Assembly: GCA_902786855.1 (NCBI GenBank) | Contig: CADAEH010000004.1 | Coordinates: 124,001-188,000, forward strand | DNA length: 64,000 nucleotides | Direction: 5' to 3' | Source of the DNA: an uncultured Eubacteriales bacterium | GTDB lineage: Bacteria > Bacillota > Clostridia > Peptostreptococcales > Anaerovoracaceae | Shown here: positions 59,359 to 64,000 of the stretch, one piece after another | Numbering within the stretch: the stretch's first letter is position 1 | Layout of the letters: each line of letters opens with the position of its first letter | The notes under the pieces: generated by a model | Databases searched by the model: none | What the model was told of the DNA's origin: nothing | What the model saw: only the letters and a program-made list of their open reading frames with translations | Made by a program: the position numbers and the translations under genes

Positions 59359-60735
59359 ATGGATTTTTCAAAATATAAAAAAATACACTGCCTTGGCATC
59401 GGCGGGATAGGTCTTTCAGCTGTTGCAGAGATACTGGCAGATAACGGACATACAGTTACGGGTACTGATATAAATCCTTCTAAAGTAACAAGGCATCTTG
59501 AGAGCATCGGTATCAAGGTTTTCACTTCACATGAGCCGGAAAATGTCGAGGGCGTTGATGCTGTCGTGTATTCAGCTGCTGTATCTGAGGAAAACCCTGA
59601 AGTAATAAGAGCCAGGGAGCTCGGGATACCTCTCTTTTCAAGAGCACAGGTCCTGGGCATGATCATGGATCGTTACGATCATTCAGTAGCGATATGCGGT
59701 ACTCACGGCAAGACTACCGTAACTTCGATGACATCGCTTATACTGAGAAATGCTGATTATAAGCCTACTATTCTTGTCGGCGGCAATCTCCCTCAGATCA
59801 ACGGCAATGTTGAGATCGGGGAGAACACGTATTTCGTAACAGAAGCCTGCGAATATATGGACAGCTTCCTGCAGCTCAAGCCGAGCATCGGAGTCATTCT
59901 GAATATAGATTCTGATCATCTTGATTACTTTAAGGACATGGAGCACATCGTCAAATCTTTCAGCACTTTTGTTGAACAGATACCTCCTGACGGTGTCATC
60001 ATTGCATATGGAGACAACCCGTTTGTCAAGAGCATATTAAAAGGCCATAGGAATAAGATCACATACGGATACAGTGAAAGCAATGATTTTTATGCTGAGA
60101 ATATCCGTTTCAACGAACATGGCTTCCCGTCATTCGACCTGTGCCGCAAGGGCAGAAAACTTGCCGAGCTGGAGCTTTCAGTACCGGGAGAGCATAACGT
60201 TCTGAATTCAATGGCTGCTTTTGTGACGGCTTCATTCCTTAAGGTAGATATAGAGACGATCAGAAAAACATTAAAGGATTATCACGGTACTAACAGACGC
60301 TTTGATTTCAATGGCATCACAGACAAGGGCGTAATGATCATCGATGACTATGCTCATCATCCTACAGAGATCAAGGCTACGCTTAAGGCTGCAAAAAACG
60401 TCAAGCACAATAAGCTCTGGCTTATATTCCAGCCTCATACTTACACAAGAACGAAGGCATTGTTCGATGAATTCGTGGATTCCTTCGTTGACACTGATGT
60501 CCTTATACTTACTGATATCTATGCAGCAAGAGAGAAGGATGTCTATAATATCTCTTCATATAAATTAATGACTGCCATCAGGAACAAGTACCCTGACAGA
60601 AAAGTATACTATGTCAAAGATTTCGAAGACATAGTCAACTATATAAAAAAGGTTGCGGGTAAAGACGACATCGTAATGACGATGGGAGCGGGGGACGTAT
60701 ACAAGGTCGGCGAGATGCTGCTTGCCGAAGAGTGA
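59359..60735 (+). CDS. murC: UDP-N-acetylmuramate--L-alanine ligase
   Basis: A 458-residue cytoplasmic ligase adding L-alanine to UDP-MurNAc in peptidoglycan synthesis. ATG 59359 gives the standard length, with AAGAGG 10 bases upstream; the longer reading from 59272 adds 29 non-conserved residues. The motifs are HCLGIGGIGLSAVAE (UDP-substrate loop), GTHGKTTVTSM (ATP loop), EACEYMDSF and DDYAHHPTEI. It lies between purR and prs. Confidence 0.95.
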   Translation: MDFSKYKKIHCLGIGGIGLSAVAEILADNGHTVTGTDINPSKVTRHLESIGIKVFTSHEPENVEGVDAVVYSAAVSEENPEVIRARELGIPLFSRAQVLGMIMDRYDHSVAICGTHGKTTVTSMTSLILRNADYKPTILVGGNLPQINGNVEIGENTYFVTEACEYMDSFLQLKPSIGVILNIDSDHLDYFKDMEHIVKSFSTFVEQIPPDGVIIAYGDNPFVKSILKGHRNKITYGYSESNDFYAENIRFNEHGFPSFDLCRKGRKLAELELSVPGEHNVLNSMAAFVTASFLKVDIETIRKTLKDYHGTNRRFDFNGITDKGVMIIDDYAHHPTEIKATLKAAKNVKHNKLWLIFQPHTYTRTKALFDEFVDSFVDTDVLILTDIYAAREKDVYNISSYKLMTAIRNKYPDRKVYYVKDFEDIVNYIKKVAGKDDIVMTMGAGDVYKVGEMLLAEE

Positions 60736-60844
60736 TCAGAGAACGGAGTCTTTTATGAGCGAAAAAATGAGAAGAGATGCAAAATCCATCTCCAAAACTA
60801 TGCTTAACACTACCCATCACCAGAATTATATCCAGGAGGATCAT

Positions 60845-61801
60845 ATGACTCACGACAATTTTGCAAACCTCAAGCTTTTTACATGTAATTCACATCCTAA
60901 GCTGGCTAAGGAGATAGCTGAGTATATGGGAATTGAACTCGGCAAATCCACAGTAACAAAGTTCAGCGACGGGGAGATAAGTGTAAGCATCTGGGAGTCA
61001 GTCAGAGGCAAGGATTGCTTTATTATTCAGTCAACCAATGATCCTGTAAATGATAACCTGATGGAACTTCTCATCATGACGGATGCACTCAAAAGAGCAA
61101 GTTGCAACAGCGTTACTGCAGTAATGCCGTATTATGGTTATGCGAGACAGGACCGCAAGGCAAAAGCCAGAGACCCGATCACAGCAAAGCTTGTTGCCAA
61201 TATGATCACTGCAGCAGGCATTGACAGAGTCATCACTATGGATCTTCATGCATCGCAGGAACAGGGATATTTTGACATTCCTGTTGACCACATGCTGGGA
61301 CAGCCTATGCTGACAGATTATTTTGCCCTTAAGGGTCTTACTGATCTGGTTATTGTTTCTCCTGATCATGGCTCAGTTAAAAGAGCCCGCAACATGGCCA
61401 AGCCTCTCAATGTACCTATCGCTATCATAGATAAGAGAAGACCTGAAGCCAACAAGAGCGAGATCATGAATGTCATCGGCGATGTCGAAGGCAAAAACTG
61501 TATAATCCTCGATGACCTGATCGATACAGCAGGAACGATATGCAATGCTGCACAGGCACTCGTGGACCTCGGAGCTAAGAGTGTATATGCCTGTGCAACA
61601 CATGCAGTTCTTTCCGGACCGGCACTGGAGAGGATACAGGCCAGCCCTATCAAGGAGATGGTACTGCTTAATACTATTCCAATCCCGGAAGAGAAGATGC
61701 TCGATAAGTTCACGGTTCTTTCAGTAGGACATATTTTTGCAGAGACCATCAACCGCATCTATCTGCACAAGCCGATCTCTGCTATGTTCAACAATGATTG
61801 A
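60845..61801 (+). CDS. prs: Ribose-phosphate pyrophosphokinase
   Basis: A 318-residue enzyme making PRPP from ribose 5-phosphate and ATP. Start ATG 60845 is fixed by CCAGGAGGATC 5 bases upstream; a reading from 60755 adds 30 non-conserved residues. The motifs are ATP-loop VMPYYGYARQDRK, MDLHASQEQGYFD and the PRPP loop ILDDLIDTAGTI. Its product is the ligand of the PurR repressor encoded just upstream. Confidence 0.96.
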   Translation: MTHDNFANLKLFTCNSHPKLAKEIAEYMGIELGKSTVTKFSDGEISVSIWESVRGKDCFIIQSTNDPVNDNLMELLIMTDALKRASCNSVTAVMPYYGYARQDRKAKARDPITAKLVANMITAAGIDRVITMDLHASQEQGYFDIPVDHMLGQPMLTDYFALKGLTDLVIVSPDHGSVKRARNMAKPLNVPIAIIDKRRPEANKSEIMNVIGDVEGKNCIILDDLIDTAGTICNAAQALVDLGAKSVYACATHAVLSGPALERIQASPIKEMVLLNTIPIPEEKMLDKFTVLSVGHIFAETINRIYLHKPISAMFNND

Positions 61802-61824
61802 TGACAGACAGATAATGATGACAC

Positions 61825-61854
61825 GGGGCAGCTTTGCAGCTGTCCCTTTTGTTT
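61825..61854 (+). terminator. Terminator after prs
   Basis: GGGGCAGCT and AGCTGTCCC form a 9-bp stem (one G-T) with a 3-base loop, followed by TTTTGTTTT. Confidence 0.8.
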
Positions 61855-61916
61855 TATCCCGGAGAAAATTGTGATACAATATCCGCGGATAATTTTATGG
61901 AAAAGCAGGCGATAAA

Positions 61917-62546
61917 ATGGGGATACTGTTCAATAGAAAAAAGAGTTCAGAGTTTGATGATGATACATACGTGATCATCGGACTCGGTAATCCCGGATCT
62001 GAATATGAGAAGACAAGGCACAATATGGGATTCAGAGCCCTGGATGTGCTCGCTTCTGATGAGGGAATAGAGATAAGAAGGGCAAAATTCCACGCTCTTA
62101 TAGGGCAGGGAAAGATCGCCGGACATAAGGTGATCCTGGTAAAACCACAGACATACATGAACAGGAGTGGTATTGCAGTCAGGGAGGCGGCGATGTACTA
62201 TAATGTGCCCAGCTGCAACGTCATAGTCATATATGATGACATTGACCTCCCTCTTACAGCTATCAGGGTGCGAAAATCAGGCGGCGCAGGTACACATAAT
62301 GGTATGAAATCCGTGGTACAGCAGCTTGGAGTAAAAGACTTTCCGCGTATCAGGATAGGAGTAGGATCCCAGGAAACCGGAGAGGATCTTGTGGACCGCG
62401 TCATAGGAAAGGTCCCTAAAGCAGAACAGGAACTCCTGGATAAGGCGGCAAAGGCAGCGGCTGATGCTGCACATGATATTGTGGATCTGGGTATAGACAT
62501 GGCGATGAACAGACACAATTTCACTCCTGAACAGAAAAAGGACTGA
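61917..62546 (+). CDS. pth: Peptidyl-tRNA hydrolase
   Basis: A 209-residue enzyme that frees tRNA from stalled peptidyl-tRNA. Conserved residues are N25 and H35 in GLGNPGSEYEKTRHNMGF, YMNRSGIAV with a substrate-binding asparagine, and the D in VIYDDIDLPL. It has about 17 more N-terminal residues than most Pth. The promoter region TTGTGATACAATAT (about 61869-61882) lies ahead. It is four bases from the mfd start. Confidence 0.95.
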   Translation: MGILFNRKKSSEFDDDTYVIIGLGNPGSEYEKTRHNMGFRALDVLASDEGIEIRRAKFHALIGQGKIAGHKVILVKPQTYMNRSGIAVREAAMYYNVPSCNVIVIYDDIDLPLTAIRVRKSGGAGTHNGMKSVVQQLGVKDFPRIRIGVGSQETGEDLVDRVIGKVPKAEQELLDKAAKAAADAAHDIVDLGIDMAMNRHNFTPEQKKD

Positions 62547-62550
62547 AGCA

Positions 62551-64000
62551 ATGATAACCAGTTATACCGGCATCAGCGGCAGCAGGACTGCATATCTGAT
62601 ATCATCTCTTACAGACGGGGAGAATAACAGACAAAATGATGCTGCAGTGAAAAACAAAAAAGTGCTGATTGTGGTCTCTACCGGACGCGATGCAGAGCGT
62701 CTCGCGAGAGACCTCTCTTTCTGTGCATCTGACGCTGCTATTACAGTGATTCCTGAAGAAGATGATATACAGATCCTCTATGAAGCAAGAAACCGTGAAT
62801 CACAGGTCAGCAGGATAAAAGGCATTCATACACTGCTTTCAGTCCCGGATGACCGCAGACAGTTTGTCATAGCTCCTGTCAGTGCCGCTGTTAAACGTAT
62901 TGCAGCTCCTGAAAGATATCTGGAGGGCGTGACAGATATAGAATTAGGGGATGTGATGGAACCGGCTGAGCTGAGGGAAAAGCTGGTGGCATCAGGATAT
63001 ACCCCTGCTGCAGTGACGGAATCTCCGGGAGAATTCACCGCTCGCGGCGGTATACTTGATGTGTTCCCGCCAGCTCTGTTACATCCGGTGCGGATCGAAT
63101 TCTTCGGAGATGAGATAGACTCTATCAGATATTTTGACCCTGATACACAGCGGTCTCTTGAAAATGCCACAGAAATTGTGATCGGTCCTTCTGCTGAGTT
63201 TATTCCGGACGAGGAGGAAAAGAAAAAGGCACTCGAAGCTATACTCAGAGAGTACGACAAGCGGATAAGAAGAGTGCGAAAAGAATATGGATCACCTGAT
63301 GCTGCAACTGCTGACGGAAGAATAGAGACACTGGAAATACACAAGGGAAGGGTGACTGACTTGTTTGGTCAGGACACCAATGTACAGCTGTACTCGGATT
63401 TTATAGAATACTTTGATATAGATAAGACCGGGCTTTGGGATTATGCTGCTGCAGGAGGAGCTGAGCTGTTCATAGTAGACCCATCCAGATGTGAAGAGAA
63501 GCTGCCTGAGTCTTTCAGTAAGGAGAGCTGGCATCAGATATACAGATGCAGGACTGATATCGCAGTCCTCACACCTTTCCCTGAAATGATCCACGGCGCA
63601 GAGCGTCTCGATAACATCGTAAATATCAGAAGCAGGCAGATAGCTCCTTTTAACGGACAGATAGATCTTTTTGCAGAGGAAACCGGCAGGCTTGCCGGTG
63701 CGGGATACAGGATCACTATCGTAAGCTCTGATGCGGAACGATCGGAACGCGTAAAGGAATATCTTGCTATAGCGGAAGTCGAAGGAAACATTACCTTCCG
63801 TACAGGATATCTCAGTTCAGGCTTCATAATGGATGACGACAGGATATGCTTTATCACTGAATCAGACATTTATCCTGAGAGCAGACGCCGTTCGCGCAGA
63901 CACAAAGCAAAAAAGAGATCCTCTGATACGATTCAGTTTTCCGATCTCAAGGCAGGAGACTATATAGTCCATGAGCAGCATGGCATCGGCAGATTCGAAG
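62551..64000 (+). CDS. mfd: Transcription-repair coupling factor, 5' part (runs off the window)
   Basis: About 483 residues are visible, open to the right edge without a stop. The N-terminal UvrB-like region has TSYTGISGSRTAYLI, SAAVKRIAAPE, the ESPGEFTARGGILDVFPP block and VRIEFFGDEIDSIRYFDP. The last residues (LKAGDYIVHEQHGIGRF) are the start of the RNA-polymerase interaction domain. Mfd removes polymerase stalled at DNA lesions and recruits UvrA. The helicase part lies outside the window. Its order after pth is the usual one in Firmicutes. Confidence 0.95.
   Translation, partial: MITSYTGISGSRTAYLISSLTDGENNRQNDAAVKNKKVLIVVSTGRDAERLARDLSFCASDAAITVIPEEDDIQILYEARNRESQVSRIKGIHTLLSVPDDRRQFVIAPVSAAVKRIAAPERYLEGVTDIELGDVMEPAELREKLVASGYTPAAVTESPGEFTARGGILDVFPPALLHPVRIEFFGDEIDSIRYFDPDTQRSLENATEIVIGPSAEFIPDEEEKKKALEAILREYDKRIRRVRKEYGSPDAATADGRIETLEIHKGRVTDLFGQDTNVQLYSDFIEYFDIDKTGLWDYAAAGGAELFIVDPSRCEEKLPESFSKESWHQIYRCRTDIAVLTPFPEMIHGAERLDNIVNIRSRQIAPFNGQIDLFAEETGRLAGAGYRITIVSSDAERSERVKEYLAIAEVEGNITFRTGYLSSGFIMDDDRICFITESDIYPESRRRSRRHKAKKRSSDTIQFSDLKAGDYIVHEQHGIGRFE

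Noticed and set aside
60755-60844. N-terminal extension of prs
   Set aside because: A strong ribosome site directly before ATG 60845 and the normal Prs length favour the shorter protein.
1-64000. CRISPR arrays or complete rRNA/tRNA genes
   Set aside because: No regularly spaced repeats were seen, and the only tRNA-like sequences are partial 3' tails without D-arm or 5' half.

Overview
The window reads as a chromosomal stretch of a low-to-mid GC anaerobic member of the Clostridia (Firmicutes). The grounds are strong AGGAGG-type ribosome sites, the gene order purR-murC-prs-pth-mfd at the right end, a molybdate uptake and molybdenum-hydroxylase maturation operon, D-serine ammonia-lyase with RidA, and many lipobox lipoproteins. 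I cannot name the genus from sequence alone.

Region 1 (1 to about 16.1 kb) is accessory DNA. It begins inside an integrative mobilizable element: Xis-like protein, DUF6017 replication protein, small Cys-rich protein, MobA/MobL relaxase, a candidate type I toxin-antitoxin locus, and an XRE/transmembrane regulator with a lipoprotein. That element ends at 5412-5454 in a 43-base 3' half of an initiator tRNA (tRNA-fMet), a typical attachment-site scar. Two shorter copies of the same tRNA tail, each next to a terminator hairpin, occur at 10726-10743 and 16114-16125. The stretch therefore looks like several elements stacked at one tRNA-fMet site. The second segment carries an IS3-family transposase, a TOTE-type primase/helicase conflict protein and a GNAT toxin-antitoxin-like pair. 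The third carries another XRE/transmembrane regulator, a frameshifted etfA remnant and a large M14-peptidase lipoprotein. An intergenic promoter-like repeat occurs three times in this region (10753, 12802, 16159).

Region 2 (16.2-31 kb) holds secreted and membrane functions: two lipoproteins or hypotheticals, HD-domain proteins, an M13 peptidase lipoprotein, cardiolipin synthase, a large sensor-MscS channel fusion, a decayed beta-helix gene, an AI-2E family permease and a GPH/MFS transporter.

Region 3 (31-38.3 kb) is a coherent molybdenum operon: MocA-ModE fusion, phosphatase, molybdopterin-binding protein, XdhC, ModA, ModB, ModC and a tandem molbindin. No molybdenum hydroxylase is present, so the client enzyme must lie elsewhere. 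A cysteine-desulfurase-like protein at 57-58 kb may belong to the same metabolism.

Region 4 (38.3-57 kb) has a lipase lipoprotein, dsdA-ridA followed by a membrane PP2C/RsbU phosphatase, a convergent STAS-kinase fusion, a peptidoglycan-binding protein, a thioredoxin-reductase-like flavoprotein with an atypical NADPH domain, a TetM-like GTPase fused to a YacP/NYN nuclease domain, gap, a three-gene aminotransferase/aldolase/sugar-kinase operon, a metallophosphoesterase and GtrA.

Region 5 (57-64 kb) is core: class V aminotransferase (minus strand), purR, murC, prs, pth and the start of mfd, which runs off the window.
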